This document shows, piece by piece, positions 37,472 to 46,945 of a stretch of DNA of 64,000 nucleotides. The position numbers were made by a program, and so were the translations under genes. This DNA is from Paenibacillus sp. BIC5C1 (GTDB taxonomy: Bacteria; Bacillota; Bacilli; Paenibacillales; Paenibacillaceae). Where the stretch lies: contig NZ_CP135922.1 in NCBI RefSeq assembly GCF_032399705.1, positions 7,014,282 through 7,078,281 of the forward strand, in the 5' to 3' direction. Under the pieces are notes generated by a model, which was not told the DNA's origin, did no database searches, and worked only from the letters and a program-made list of their open reading frames with translations. Each line of letters opens with the position of its first letter. The stretch's first letter is position 1.

Positions 37472-38434
37472 TTACTTGATCCGGATACGCGGATCAACAA
37501 TACCCAGAATAATATCAGACAGCAACGATCCTAGGATTGTAGCTATGCCATATAACAGAACGAGTGCAGTTACTACACTGAAATCCCGAAGAGAAATGGA
37601 ATTCAAGAACAACTGTCCCATACCTGGATAACTGAATATACTCTCAATGAAGATGGTACCTCCGATAAGTCCCGTAATCTCATACCCGAAAAATGCGGCG
37701 ATCGGCAACAACGAGTTTCTTAAAATATGCCTGTTGTAGATTCGAGATTCCGAAGCACCCTTGGCTCTCGCAGTAAGAACGAATTCCTTGTGCTTGATAT
37801 CGATAATTTCACTACGCAAGTATTGGACGGTAGATACCGTTGCAATTAATGCCATGGATAGTGATGGTAATAACAAATGATAGAATTTGCTTGTAATATA
37901 GCTGAATGTGCCTGGCGTAAGTCCAGGTTCCACACTTCCCCCGGTTGGGAACCAACCAAAATGGAATCCAAAAATCCATAACATCACCAGTGCGAAGATA
38001 AACAACGGGGCTGCAAAGCCCAAGTAGGTGTAACCTGTGATCAACCGATCAGACCAGGTATCGTTGTAACGTCCACTGATAATGCCAAGTGGAATGGCAA
38101 TCAGATAGGTAAACACGAGTGTCGCCAGTGCAAGCCAGAACGTATTGGCTACACGTTGACCAATCAGATCAGACACTGGCATTTTGAATCGGAAAGATTG
38201 TCCGAAATCACCTTGTGCAGCATTTTTGATCCAATCCCAATACTGTACATACCATGGATTGTTTAATCCCAGCCGTTCCCGCTGTTCATCCAGCGCTTTT
38301 GGATCAATACTCGGATCGAGTAATCCGGTAAGTGCATCCCCAGGCATCGCCTTGGCCATCAGAAAGACCAACAGGCTAAGCAAAAAGATCTGAGGGATCA
38401 TAATGATAATTCTGCGTACTATCGTTTTCCACAT
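37472..38434 (-). CDS. oppB: Oligopeptide ABC transporter permease OppB
   Basis: A 320-residue permease with six membrane helices. It has the typical start WKTIVRRIIIMIPQIFLLSL, FLMAKAMPGD, and the EAA loop TARAKGASESRIYNRHILRN. It forms the channel with OppC. AAAGG precedes the ATG. The gap to oppF is 7 bases. Confidence 0.93.
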   Translation of the reverse strand: MWKTIVRRIIIMIPQIFLLSLLVFLMAKAMPGDALTGLLDPSIDPKALDEQRERLGLNNPWYVQYWDWIKNAAQGDFGQSFRFKMPVSDLIGQRVANTFWLALATLVFTYLIAIPLGIISGRYNDTWSDRLITGYTYLGFAAPLFIFALVMLWIFGFHFGWFPTGGSVEPGLTPGTFSYITSKFYHLLLPSLSMALIATVSTVQYLRSEIIDIKHKEFVLTARAKGASESRIYNRHILRNSLLPIAAFFGYEITGLIGGTIFIESIFSYPGMGQLFLNSISLRDFSVVTALVLLYGIATILGSLLSDIILGIVDPRIRIK

Positions 38435-38441
38435 ATGGTCT

Positions 38442-39374
38442 TCAACCTTTCTGAGGTAGAGCTACTCGGTGAGTATCGGAAATGGATTGGAGCGAGTATG
38501 CCAGCCCTTCCTCATCAAAGAAGTTTCGGTATGAATGTTCATACTCGGATTTGACCTGCTGACGGAAGGCTACCATTTCTTCACGTTTGGTTGGGTCCAT
38601 ATCCGGAATGGCTGCTATTAAACGCTTGGTATAGATATGTTGTGGATTCTCAAAAATATCATCCGTTGTGCCCTGCTCAACATACCGACCTTTATACATA
38701 ATTCCGATCTGATCACACATATGGCGGATAATGCCGAGATCGTGACTGATGAACAAGTAGGTCAGATTCAACTCTTTTTGAATTTCCTGCATGAAGTTAA
38801 GCACCTGTGCTTGTACAGATACATCGAGCGCGGATACTGGCTCATCTGCGATAATCAGCTTTGGCTTCAATGCAATCGCACGCGCAATACCAATCCGTTG
38901 CCTCTGGCCTCCAGAAAACTCATGAGGATACTTATAGATCGATTCGGGACTTAATCCGACCTTCTCCAGAAGATCACGGACCTGACGTTTCTCTTCAGTA
39001 GCCGTCAGTCGTTCATAATTGCGGAGTGGCTCAGCAATGATGTCGATAACACGTTTCTTGGGATTTAACGAAGAGTACGGGTCCTGAAAGATCATCTGCA
39101 CATCACGCTGCAGTTGTCTATCTTTCCGCCTCTCTGTAGCCAGATCTCTTCCGTTGAAAAGAATTTTCCCGGCTGTCACATGGTTTAAGCCAATAACAGC
39201 TCTACCCGTAGTCGTTTTGCCTGAGCCTGACTCACCTACAAGGCCGTACGTTTGCCCTTGTTCAATGGAGAAACTCACATCATCAACGGCTTTGATGTTA
39301 CCAATTTCACGCTTGATCAACCCTCCGCGAATCGGAAAGTGAATTTTCAGTCCTTCTACTTCGAGTAATGCCAT
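38442..39374 (-). CDS. oppF: Oligopeptide ABC transporter ATPase OppF
   Basis: A 310-residue ATP-binding subunit. Walker A GESGSGKTTTGRA, Q-loop MIFQDPYSSLNPKKR, signature FSGGQRQRIGIARA, Walker B LIIADEPVSALD and H-loop FISHDLG are intact. The C-terminal OppF/DppF extension is present but lacks the clear Cys cluster seen in some relatives. The start is ATG 39374, with GAGGAGG upstream at the oppD stop. The longer frame upstream overlaps oppD and is not supported. Confidence 0.93.
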   Translation of the reverse strand: MALLEVEGLKIHFPIRGGLIKREIGNIKAVDDVSFSIEQGQTYGLVGESGSGKTTTGRAVIGLNHVTAGKILFNGRDLATERRKDRQLQRDVQMIFQDPYSSLNPKKRVIDIIAEPLRNYERLTATEEKRQVRDLLEKVGLSPESIYKYPHEFSGGQRQRIGIARAIALKPKLIIADEPVSALDVSVQAQVLNFMQEIQKELNLTYLFISHDLGIIRHMCDQIGIMYKGRYVEQGTTDDIFENPQHIYTKRLIAAIPDMDPTKREEMVAFRQQVKSEYEHSYRNFFDEEGLAYSLQSISDTHRVALPQKG

Positions 39375-39378
39375 TATG

Positions 39379-40377
39379 TTATTCCTCCTCAGCTTGATCA
39401 GGGAAATGAAAGTGCTGATAACAGGTACACCGTACAAAATGCCCTGGCGCAATTTCATGCATCTGTGGGTTTTCTTCATGAGCCGAATCACTTATCCATG
39501 GAATTCGAGCCTTGAATCGGCACCCTTGACGAGGAAGATTTTTCAGTGATGGAACAATACCTTGAATGACATGAAGCTTCGATTTTTCTTCAGAGATAGT
39601 TGGAATAGAGTTTAGTAGAGAACGTGTATATGGATGCTTGGCATCCGTCATAAGAGTATAGATGTCTGCAATCTCCACAATTTCTCCTGCATACATAACT
39701 GCTACGCGATCAGCCATCTCGGCAACGACTCCCAGATCATGCGTGATCAGGATGATTCCTGCGTTTATCTCGTTCTTCAATTCGCGGATAAGCTCCAGAA
39801 TTTGTAGTTGGATTGTAACGTCAAGAGCTGTCGTTGGTTCGTCGGCAATCAGCAATTCAGGTTTATTGGCAATCGCAATCGCGATAACAACTCTCTGTCT
39901 CATACCACCCGATAGTTCGTGAGGATATTGCTTGTATAATTGTTCGGGACGCGGAATCCCTACTTGGTTGAGTAAATCAATGACTTTGTCTTTCTTTTCT
40001 TTCGAAGATAGCTTGGGTTGATGCAGTGTCAGAATCTCTTCGATCTGTTCACCGATCACCATCAGAGGATTTAATGCGGAAAGCGGGTCCTGAAAGATCA
40101 TTCCCATCTCTTTACCGCGAAGTTTGTTTAATTTGTTGGGAGATATACCAGCAATATTCTGCCCTTTGTACAGAATCTCCCCATCAATTTTGGCTTTGTT
40201 ATGCAGACCCATTATCGAAAAAGCAAAAGCACTTTTGCCCGATCCTGATTCTCCTACAATAGCCAATACTTCATTCTTTTTAACCGTAAGGTTAACGTGA
40301 TCAACTGCTGCATAATAGTCATCTTCAATTCTGAATGATGTAGTTAGATTTCTGACTTCCAATAGCTCTGTATTCAA
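39379..40377 (-). CDS. oppD: Oligopeptide ABC transporter ATPase OppD
   Basis: A 332-residue ATPase with Walker A GESGSGKSAFAFS, Q-loop MIFQDPLSALNPLM, signature LSGGMRQRVVIAIA, Walker B LLIADEPTTALD and H-loop LITHDLG. The C-terminal oligopeptide extension contains GCRFKARIPW and a Cys near HFVRCTCYQ, which in relatives binds an Fe-S cluster. The likely start is TTG 40377 (MNTELLEVRNL) behind AGGGTGA. The frame extends upstream to 40485 without a better site. First gene of the opp operon. Confidence 0.88.
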   Translation of the reverse strand: MNTELLEVRNLTTSFRIEDDYYAAVDHVNLTVKKNEVLAIVGESGSGKSAFAFSIMGLHNKAKIDGEILYKGQNIAGISPNKLNKLRGKEMGMIFQDPLSALNPLMVIGEQIEEILTLHQPKLSSKEKKDKVIDLLNQVGIPRPEQLYKQYPHELSGGMRQRVVIAIAIANKPELLIADEPTTALDVTIQLQILELIRELKNEINAGIILITHDLGVVAEMADRVAVMYAGEIVEIADIYTLMTDAKHPYTRSLLNSIPTISEEKSKLHVIQGIVPSLKNLPRQGCRFKARIPWISDSAHEENPQMHEIAPGHFVRCTCYQHFHFPDQAEEE

Positions 40378-41041
40378 ATCAATCACCCTAACCCCATAAT
40401 TTCTGCAGAATGTATTCATGTGTAGAAGAATGCATCCACTGTATATTTCCATGTTCTTGAAGATAACGAACGAAAGTGTATACAAAATACCAAATCATTA
40501 GGAGAATCCATTTTTGACGACTGCTATTTAGACCGTTGGTCAATTAATGCTGACAATTCCTAGCGGGATTATAATGCAAAATAATTAATGTAATCATACG
40601 TGTAAATTTAGGTGACGTCAATGCTTAATTTGAGATTTATGGTATAAATGTTTTTTATAGCACAGTTTTGGGTATTAGTTATACTTTAAAGGGAATAAAT
40701 CAAGGAATTTTAGAGTCAATCGGTTGCTTTTAATGGAAGAGTTTAAATCTTAAAAATACTAATTATCTAAATATATGACATTACTATTACACGAGTTGTG
40801 TAGTTAAATGTTAGAAATGTAGATATAACAAACTATTATGTTAGGTATGAGGGAATTGTAGAGGTCATATTCAATTTGGAAGTAAAAATGATTTCCACCC
40901 AAATTCTGTACTTTTAGAGGTGTAATTTAGATATTACTAATGGATTGAAGTTAAATTTCTAGTTATTATAGTATAGTTTCATTTAATCGCTTATGTAAAG
41001 AACAAATTGTCATCTTTTATCATTTATTTTACAAAAGAAAG
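40378..41041. other. AT-rich intergenic region
   Basis: About 660 bases with no supported gene, markedly richer in A+T than the surroundings. It should contain the opp promoter. The sequence around 40900 to 41040 is nearly all A/T runs. No repeat or known RNA motif was recognised. Confidence 0.5.
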
Positions 41042-41071
41042 AAAAAAGCCCTGCAAAATGCAAGGCTTTTC
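41042..41071 (-). terminator. Terminator of the M15 peptidase gene
   Basis: Minus strand AAAAGCCTTGCA-TTT-TGCAGGGCTTTTTTC; 10-bp stem with one mismatch and a T-run. Confidence 0.8.
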
Positions 41072-41109
41072 TAATATTTATACATATAGATGTATATATA
41101 GTATCCTAT

Positions 41110-41703
41110 TTACTGTGTGTCTGGAGGTCTTTTCCCACGCTTCAAATCATTAATGCTTAATCCAAAGTCCATCTGCAAGTGAGGATAATCCGGAAAGTTA
41201 GCCCAATCTCCTCCCCACGTAAACCCTAGTTCTTTGGCTAGGTCCACAACTTCCAGCCAATCTGCCCTTCCATTGCCGTTGTCATCACGTTCCATATCCC
41301 ACACTACATCTCCTTCAGGAGTCCGCAAGGCAAAATCAATGGCCAAACCATAGTTGTGATAGGATTCTCCCCCTTTGGCGTTGGTAACGATATTTCCGGC
41401 AATGGAGCGTCCTTGATTGTAGAGAGCATCTTGCTCATCAATGCTGCGAAAATCATGTGTAATCACGACTTCAATTCCTCTTCTAGCTGCCTTTCGAACC
41501 AACAACTTCTCACTTTCCGCAACTACCGGGTGAAGTTCTGTGATCGGCAATGCTTCTTGCACGTTGTTTCGTGGCCATATGTCATAGGTATCTCCTTTTT
41601 GCTGTAACCACACATATATAATGGAAAGCAAAAATGTAGCTACGAGCCAAAATCGCAGACTACTCTTGCGTCTCTGTTTTACTTTACGTTTGGATGTATT
41701 CAT
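41110..41703 (-). CDS. Membrane-anchored M15 (VanY/CwlK-type) peptidase
   Basis: A 197-residue protein with one N-terminal helix (SLRFWLVATFLLSIIYVWLQ) and an extracytoplasmic M15 zinc peptidase domain. Metal ligands appear in SYHNYGLAIDFAL (His and Asp) and DYPHLQM (His). This family includes L-Ala-D-Glu endopeptidases (CwlK) and D,D-carboxypeptidases (VanY). The SYHNYGLAID spacing and WGGDW motif favour the L-Ala-D-Glu type. GGAGA precedes the ATG. It is monocistronic. Confidence 0.88.
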   Translation of the reverse strand: MNTSKRKVKQRRKSSLRFWLVATFLLSIIYVWLQQKGDTYDIWPRNNVQEALPITELHPVVAESEKLLVRKAARRGIEVVITHDFRSIDEQDALYNQGRSIAGNIVTNAKGGESYHNYGLAIDFALRTPEGDVVWDMERDDNGNGRADWLEVVDLAKELGFTWGGDWANFPDYPHLQMDFGLSINDLKRGKRPPDTQ

Positions 41704-41871
41704 GTTATCTCCTGATGATGGAATCTATATTCGTTCATACTCACGCTATCTGATATCAGCAATATAATAAGACTCTATTATAAATCATTTACGTCATAAT
41801 TGCTTCTATCGTCGCAGCTCCTTACGAAATCCAATTACCAGGAGATAACCCACCTTAATTATTTTCAGATG

Positions 41872-41903
41872 CAAAAAAGCAGCCGGCTATAAGCCGACTG
41901 CTT
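41872..41903 (-). terminator. Terminator of the rpsF-ssb-rpsR operon
   Basis: Minus strand AAAGCAGTCGGCT-TAT-AGCCGGCTGCTTTTTTG, 21 bases after the rpsR stop. Confidence 0.9.
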
Positions 41904-41923
41904 TGTATCCATGCTGAGTAAGA

Positions 41924-42196
41924 CTACTCAGTTGTGTATGGCAGCAATGCGATTTGACGGGAGCGTTTGATGGCAATCGTCAGCATGCGTTGATATTTAG
42001 CGCTAGTACCTGTTACACGGCGTGGCAAAATTTTTCCGCGCTCGCTGATAAATTTACGAAGCAAGTCCGTATCTTTATAATCGATGTGAGTAATTTTGTT
42101 AGCTGTGAAGAAGCACACTTTACGACGTTTGTTACGGCCGCCACGGCGAGCCGGTCTTTTATCGTTGTCTCCGCCTTCTCTTTGCTTGAAGCTCAT
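41924..42196 (-). CDS. rpsR: 30S ribosomal protein S18
   Basis: A 90-residue basic protein with the S18 core [20 protein letters not shown] and [17 protein letters not shown]. The N-terminus is a Gly/Arg/Asp-rich extension typical of Bacillales. It pairs with S6 on the platform of the small subunit. Third gene of rpsF-ssb-rpsR. AAAGGA precedes the ATG. Confidence 0.98.
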   Translation of the reverse strand: MSFKQREGGDNDKRPARRGGRNKRRKVCFFTANKITHIDYKDTDLLRKFISERGKILPRRVTGTSAKYQRMLTIAIKRSRQIALLPYTTE

Positions 42197-42251
42197 GCTT
42201 TTCAGTCCTTTCCTATCGTTTAGCCAATCACTCTAAGAGTGTCGGTTCACG

Positions 42252-42737
42252 TTAAAATGGCAAATCATCATCCGATATATCAATCGGTTTTCCGTCATCG
42301 GAAAAAGGATCCTGATTGTTGCTACGCGAATTATTGTTATTGTTCGCGCGCCCGCCGCCTCCGTAAGAAGGCTCTTCACGCATTGGTTGCCCACCGCCGC
42401 CACCGTTATTATCACGGTTAGCTGACTCCAAGAAACGGACGTTATCGGCAATGACTTCGGTCACGTATACACGTTTTCCTTCGTTATTCTCGTAATTCCG
42501 TACTTGAATGCGTCCTTCGACTGCAGCTAGGCGTCCTTTGCGCAAATAGTTTGCACAAGTCTCAGCAAGCTGTCTCCAGGTTACGACCGGAATGAAATCC
42601 GCTTCCCGTTCTCCCCCTTGGCTTGTAAACGGTCTGTCCACTGCCAAAGTAAATTGCGTAACTGCTACTCCAGCTGGAGTATAACGCAACTCAGGATCCC
42701 GGGTTAACCGGCCGATCAGAATGACACGGTTCAACAA
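42252..42737 (-). CDS. ssb: Single-stranded DNA-binding protein
   Basis: A 161-residue SSB. The OB fold (about 1-107) starts [20 protein letters not shown], and the disordered Gly/Asn/Ser-rich tail ends in the acidic protein-interaction tip DISDDDLPF. Translation begins at TTG with AAGGAGGGG upstream. It lies between rpsF and rpsR, coupling ssb to ribosomal protein synthesis. Confidence 0.97.
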   Translation of the reverse strand: MLNRVILIGRLTRDPELRYTPAGVAVTQFTLAVDRPFTSQGGEREADFIPVVTWRQLAETCANYLRKGRLAAVEGRIQVRNYENNEGKRVYVTEVIADNVRFLESANRDNNGGGGGQPMREEPSYGGGGRANNNNNSRSNNQDPFSDDGKPIDISDDDLPF

Positions 42738-42785
42738 TGTAATCCCCTCCTTCAGAGCGTATTGGTGCGTTGATCACGAGTTGTC

Positions 42786-43079
42786 TTAAGCAGACTTAAC
42801 GTCGTTTGTAATGAGATAACGAATTACTTCGTCAGAAATCTTCATGAGACGCTCAAGTTCAGTAACTACTGCTGGTTCAGCAGTGAAGTGTACCAAAACA
42901 TAAACACCATCACGGAATTTCTTGATCTCATACGCAAGACGGCGTTTACCCATAACGTCGTGAGCTGTAACTTCACCACCGCCGTTGGAGATGATGCCTT
43001 GGAATTTATCGACTGTAGCTTGAACAACTTCTTGCTCAACATCAGGACGAATAATGTACATCACTTCATATTTGCGCAT
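42786..43079 (-). CDS. rpsF: 30S ribosomal protein S6
   Basis: A 97-residue S6 protein (MRKYEVMYIIRPDVEQE, KRRLAYEIKKFRDGVYVLVH). The start at 43079 is fixed by AAGGAGG upstream. The frame extending to 43139 is leader. The leader contains a short stem (CTCTCAAC / TTGAGGGC) that could be part of an S6:S18 autoregulatory element, but the diagnostic CCG motif was not clearly seen. Confidence 0.97.
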   Translation of the reverse strand: MRKYEVMYIIRPDVEQEVVQATVDKFQGIISNGGGEVTAHDVMGKRRLAYEIKKFRDGVYVLVHFTAEPAVVTELERLMKISDEVIRYLITNDVKSA

Positions 43080-43280
43080 AATTTTCACCTCCTTATGGAC
43101 TCTGGCCCTCAATCTAGGTTGAGAGCAAGGAACGAGCACAAACTCGAACTATATTAATATAACAAATATGACGTCTCAATGCAAGCAAACGTTCCCTATT
43201 CTTATTACACATGATCATAACTCCAATGGAGCACACTACAGAAGCAACATTGAAATCCATTATGCCAAGGAGGTTTTATC

Positions 43281-43475
43281 ATGGGCGAAAAAACCGAGTT
43301 TGAACCAGGAGACAAAGCTCCAAACGATGGCGAGTACACCGAGGTTGGTGAGAAGAGCTTTCATACGGAGATTAACAATCCGAAACGGGTAACCCTGCAA
43401 AAGGGTGAAGCTTTTCCTGAAACAAGCAATCAGAATCGCAAGTGGAAGAAGCTGACCAAAGCCCGCGTCCACTAA
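43281..43475 (+). CDS. YjzC family protein
   Basis: A 64-residue small protein (MGEKTEFEPGDKAPNDGEYT) with the YjzC-type pattern of a Gly/Asp-rich start, a central KRVTLQKGEAFPETSN and a basic end. AAGGAGG precedes the ATG. The family is of unknown function in Bacillales. It is divergent from rpsF. The plus-strand terminator at 43734 is about 260 bases downstream. Confidence 0.8.
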   Translation: MGEKTEFEPGDKAPNDGEYTEVGEKSFHTEINNPKRVTLQKGEAFPETSNQNRKWKKLTKARVH

Positions 43476-43733
43476 GTGTAAAGATTTTTTCAAACTGCCG
43501 TATATAAAACGTACTAATGCACATAATACAATCAGGCGATGCACGAGAGAGGTGTGGTTCCGTTGGACAACGAAGCCGAACATTCGCTGTTGGAGATTCA
43601 TCACGTAATTTAAGAAGCAAGATGGTTGTGTGTAAGGCCTTTGTCTGAAGCACGAGTATTGCTACATGCAGTACACCCAGTTTCTGATCGTTACGACCGA
43701 TTGTTTCCTAACAAACCGAATGCATCGCCGAAC
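43476..43733 (+). other. Region after the YjzC gene, possible tiny ORF
   Basis: A 24-residue frame (43539-43613, MHERGVVPLDNEAEHSLLEI, then HHVI) precedes the terminator. It has no strong ribosome binding site. Nothing else was recognised. Confidence 0.2.
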
Positions 43734-43763
43734 AAAGAGCCCTTAGGGGCTCTTTGTTTTTTC
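43734..43763 (+). terminator. Rho-independent terminator
   Basis: Perfect 9-bp stem AAAGAGCCC-TTAG-GGGCTCTTT followed by GTTTTTTC, on the plus strand. Confidence 0.9.
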
Positions 43764-43796
43764 AATTACAAATGGTTATCAGACGACAAAATTAAA

Positions 43797-43830
43797 AAAT
43801 AAAAAGACCTTCCATTTGGAAGGCCTTTTT
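43797..43830 (-). terminator. Terminator downstream of tRNA-Ser
   Basis: AAAAAGGCCTTCC-AAATG-GAAGGTCTTTTT on the minus strand, followed by ATTTTTTAAT. It is symmetrical enough to stop transcription from both sides. Confidence 0.8.
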
Positions 43831-43895
43831 GCATGTATAAAGCTCAACACACGTTGAGTAAGTTGTTCAATTAAAATTTCAAGCAAGATCTTTAG

Positions 43896-43986
43896 TGGCG
43901 GAAAGGGTGGGATTCGAACCCACGCACGCTGTGACACGCCTAACTGATTTCGAGTCAGCCCCCTTGGGCCTCTTGGGTACCTTTCC
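43896..43986 (-). tRNA. tRNA-Ser (anticodon CGA)
   Basis: A 91-base class II tRNA. The acceptor GGAAAGG pairs with CCTTTCC, discriminator G and encoded CCA follow. The anticodon stem CTGA/TCAG encloses the loop CTCGAAA (anticodon CGA, reading UCG). There is a long serine-type variable arm, and the T-arm is GTGGG-TTCGAAT-CCCAC. It lies downstream of the DUF951 gene. Confidence 0.96.
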
Positions 43987-44097
43987 GCAGCAATAATGAT
44001 TATAGCATGATCATTTACAGAACGCAATACCTAAGCCATGCCTACATGTAAACGTTATTATGGAGTGCGAAAAGAGTAACATTACCGCAATTTTTCA

Positions 44098-44307
44098 TTA
44101 GGATTCAGCCGAATCCTCTGCCGAACGAAGCACCTTTTTCATGTTTTTCTCGAATTTCGCTCTGGGTATTAATACGCTGTGTTTACATCCTACACATTTG
44201 ATGCGAATATCCATGCCCATCCGGATAATCTCCATCTCATTGCTGCCACATGGATGCTGCTTCTTCATCTGCACAATGTCCCCAAGCTGGAAACTTTTAC
44301 GCTCCAC
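44098..44307 (-). CDS. DUF951 family protein
   Basis: A 69-residue protein (MERKSFQLGDIVQMKKQHPC) with Cys residues in HPCGS and CVGCKHSV and a basic tail, matching DUF951 (B. subtilis YyzM). It is probably a small nucleic-acid-binding or metal-binding fold. The function is unknown. The start is GTG at 44307, with GAGGGGGAT upstream, overlapping the MscS stop by 11 bases. Translational coupling is likely. Confidence 0.88.
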   Translation of the reverse strand: MERKSFQLGDIVQMKKQHPCGSNEMEIIRMGMDIRIKCVGCKHSVLIPRAKFEKNMKKVLRSAEDSAES

Positions 44308-45235
44308 CTATGCCATCCCCCTCATCCTTCTCCTGAGCTGCTGCTTGCTCTAATGCTGCTTGATTGCTCATCTCATGATACTCCAGTGTTTTCTTCACAT
44401 CACTCTGAATTTGGCGCTCTACAGATGCTCTGGAGTTCGGCAGACACTCAGCAACAATGCGAACCACATATTCCGAGGTAGACATCGACTGGATACCAAG
44501 TACGTCAGGTACTTTAACGATGTTCAGGTCACGATCCTCAATTCCAGTCAACGCTCGTTTCACCAGGTGCACTGACTCGTCCAGGGTCTGTTCACCCTTC
44601 ATCGGAATGTCCACAACTGCAAGGGAGTTCGACATCGAGTAATTAGTTACACTTGCAATCGTACCATTTGGAATGATGTGCACCTCACCTTGCCAGCTAA
44701 CCAGCTTGGTTGTTCTCAGGCCAATGACCTCAACCGTTCCTTTATAGGTACCTGTTTGAATAACATCGCCTACGGCGAATTGATCCTCTAATATAATGAA
44801 GAAACCCGTAATAACATCCTTCACCAATCCTTGGGCACCAAAACCGATAGCCAGTCCAAGTACTCCCGCGCTAGCTAACAATGGTCCAACTTTCACGTTG
44901 ATCTCAGATAACAGTAACAGAATCATAATGAAATTACATGTTATAGAGGTCGCATTTTTCATCAATTCTCCCACCGTTATAAATCTCCGCGGGTTGACGC
45001 GAATCTTGCCCTCCTGCTTACGTGCCATCGTGCGATCTATAATACGTGATACAATCTTGATCACAATACGCGTAATGATGAAAATAATAACGATGCGAAT
45101 CGAACTGAACAGAATGTTAAACCACATATCTGCGTCAGCGATTTTATTCCATAATCGGTCTGTCCAACTTATCGCACTTTTTACGGCTGTCTCCGCTGGC
45201 CCTTCATCCCCTGAAGCAAACTTAAATGGCAACAT
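44297..45235 (-). CDS. Small-conductance mechanosensitive channel (MscS family)
   Basis: A 312-residue membrane channel. Three N-terminal helices lie within about 35-165. The pore helix has the Gly/Ala-rich pattern LASAGVLGLAIGFGAQGLVK, and the beta domain follows with GDVIQTGTYKGTVEVIGLRT. It opens under membrane tension to release osmolytes. GAGGAGG precedes the ATG. It follows the DUF3343 gene by 14 bases. Confidence 0.94.
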   Translation of the reverse strand: MLPFKFASGDEGPAETAVKSAISWTDRLWNKIADADMWFNILFSSIRIVIIFIITRIVIKIVSRIIDRTMARKQEGKIRVNPRRFITVGELMKNATSITCNFIMILLLLSEINVKVGPLLASAGVLGLAIGFGAQGLVKDVITGFFIILEDQFAVGDVIQTGTYKGTVEVIGLRTTKLVSWQGEVHIIPNGTIASVTNYSMSNSLAVVDIPMKGEQTLDESVHLVKRALTGIEDRDLNIVKVPDVLGIQSMSTSEYVVRIVAECLPNSRASVERQIQSDVKKTLEYHEMSNQAALEQAAAQEKDEGDGIGGA

Positions 45236-45249
45236 AGATCAAACCTCCT

Positions 45250-45513
45250 CTACATGGGTATGTTATCATAGCTGTCAGTAGTTTTGAAATAGAGGCCTCG
45301 GATCTCCACAAATTCGTTACGAATGATATGTTTCACTCTCTCCAGATCTTCTTTTGGAAACTGAATACATAGAGCACATCCCGCAGTGATCTCTTTCGGG
45401 GTAGGAAATAAGTCAATCTCAATCTCGGCAAACTCCAGCAGCATTTCTGCCCGCAGCGCCTGCTGGGTGGAATCAAAAGCGATCAGCATCCAATCATCAA
45501 TCCACTCGTCCAT
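45250..45513 (-). CDS. DUF3343 family protein
   Basis: An 87-residue soluble protein (MDEWIDDWMLIAFDSTQQAL) with the DUF3343 core PTPKEITAGCALCIQFPKED. The CALC motif resembles those of small redox or sulfur-transfer partners. It sits in a cluster with a cysteine-desulfurase-like gene nearby. The start at 45513 is set by AAAGGAG. It is followed directly by the MscS gene. Confidence 0.85.
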   Translation of the reverse strand: MDEWIDDWMLIAFDSTQQALRAEMLLEFAEIEIDLFPTPKEITAGCALCIQFPKEDLERVKHIIRNEFVEIRGLYFKTTDSYDNIPM

Positions 45514-45629
45514 GTCCTGCTCCTTTCGCGATACATTCATCCCTTTGAAAAAGCTTGTCCTCTCGAAGTATAAAACGCTCTATCCTTCCATATACTGTTA
45601 CTACTATTCCAAGGGAAAGGATAGATCCT

Positions 45630-46235
45630 ATGAATCCCATTTCGCATTCCTTCTCATCTCAAGACATGGCCAGCCTGAAAATCCCACATACAGATCCAGG
45701 CATTCACTCAGCCATCATTCATCGTTTAATGTTCCATCTCTATAAAGCCCATTCTTTGCAAAATGTAGTTGTCGTCTGTATCGGTACAGATCGCTCTACC
45801 GGGGACTGCCTCGGCCCACTCGTCGGCTCATCGCTTGCCAAGTGGGACAGCCCTCTATTCCATCTCTATGGCACATTGGATGAACCCGTACATGCAATGA
45901 ACCTGCAGGACACCCTTCACAAAATACACAACACACATCACAACCCTTATGTGATCGGCATTGATGCCTGTCTGGGGCAGTCCTCGAGTGTTGGATGTAT
46001 CCAGGTCGTGAATGGACCGCTCAAACCAGGAGCAGGTGTAAATAAAGAATTACCGCCGGTCGGCGATATCCATCTTACAGGTATCGTTAACGTCGGCGGC
46101 TTTATGGAATACTTTGTTTTACAGAACACACGTCTCAGTCTCGTTATGCGTATGTCTGAGATTATATCCAGCAGTCTCTACTCCGCCATTCGCGAATGGC
46201 ATACCCGTTCTACTCTGCTTGCTGTGCCAGAGTAA
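45630..46235 (+). CDS. yyaC: Spore protein YyaC (GPR-protease-like)
   Basis: A 201-residue protein of the YyaC family, which resembles the germination protease GPR and is made during sporulation. The motifs VVVCIGTDRSTGDCLGPLVG and GIDACLGQSSSVG are the family core. The start at 45630 (MNPISHSF) has GGGAAAGGA upstream. It lies on the plus strand, opposite its neighbours, and converges with the DUF4446 gene with a 26-base overlap. A sporulation sigma-factor promoter is expected but not demonstrated. Confidence 0.9.
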   Translation: MNPISHSFSSQDMASLKIPHTDPGIHSAIIHRLMFHLYKAHSLQNVVVVCIGTDRSTGDCLGPLVGSSLAKWDSPLFHLYGTLDEPVHAMNLQDTLHKIHNTHHNPYVIGIDACLGQSSSVGCIQVVNGPLKPGAGVNKELPPVGDIHLTGIVNVGGFMEYFVLQNTRLSLVMRMSEIISSSLYSAIREWHTRSTLLAVPE

Positions 46236-46710
46236 TGGCTTCCTTCTCCTCAGGGGAAAGAGTATACGTGGACTCTCCCCCTTTAAGAGGTTTAGCATAT
46301 ACATAGGAACCGTCTCGATTATAGATACCAGTGAGTACCATACCGTCCTGGCTATCGTTAATCATTGCCATGGAGAAACTCAGATCACTGCCAAGCTCCC
46401 CATAAGCGTTATACCGTTTCACGCCCACTTTACCCTGGATGCGAGTCAACTTCTGCATGACAGTCTGTAACTGATCCGTTTGCAGTGTATGCTCATCCTC
46501 AATGCTGTCCATCTGAATTTTCAGATTGATTAACAGCGACTCCAGATCTTCCACTCCACTGCCAGCCATCATGGCCTCATATTTCCGTTTAAACTTCCGT
46601 AGCTTTGCGCCTTGAGCAATACTTATGATAAGCAAAATCACCAAAAGTAATGCCATGCCGCCAATAATCCATATCAGCTGTTCCAGAATCAGCTCATTTA
46701 ATTCAGCCAT
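46210..46710 (-). CDS. DUF4446 family membrane protein
   Basis: A 166-residue protein with one N-terminal helix (LIWIIGGMALLLVILLIISI), a coiled-coil region (about 30-95) and the DUF4446 C-terminal domain (VKRYNAYGELGSDLSFSMAM, YAKPLKGGESTYTLSPEEKE). The function is unknown. The start is ATG 46710; a TTG three codons earlier is possible. Its end overlaps the convergent yyaC end. Confidence 0.85.
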   Translation of the reverse strand: MAELNELILEQLIWIIGGMALLLVILLIISIAQGAKLRKFKRKYEAMMAGSGVEDLESLLINLKIQMDSIEDEHTLQTDQLQTVMQKLTRIQGKVGVKRYNAYGELGSDLSFSMAMINDSQDGMVLTGIYNRDGSYVYAKPLKGGESTYTLSPEEKEAITLAQQAE

Positions 46711-46945
46711 GTAGTGCAACTACCCCTCTGTTGGTTTGTTCAGGTTAACGTTTGTAGCTTCAAACGTACTCCACATCATCGATCCACTCAGCTAAGATAA
46801 GCCATCCAACGCTCTCATGTAACCCTCAAGCTTACCCTTATTATTCACCAGATAACTCATACAGCTAATCACTCGTTTTAGCCTCTTACCTCTTTTGCTT
46901 TTTGCTTATTCAAGCGATTCAAATTCATGTTTTATTAGGGCTGAT

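Noticed and set aside
42786..43139. S6:S18 autoregulatory leader before rpsF
   Set aside because: A stem is present, but the diagnostic unpaired CCG motif could not be placed, so it is mentioned only in the rpsF entry.
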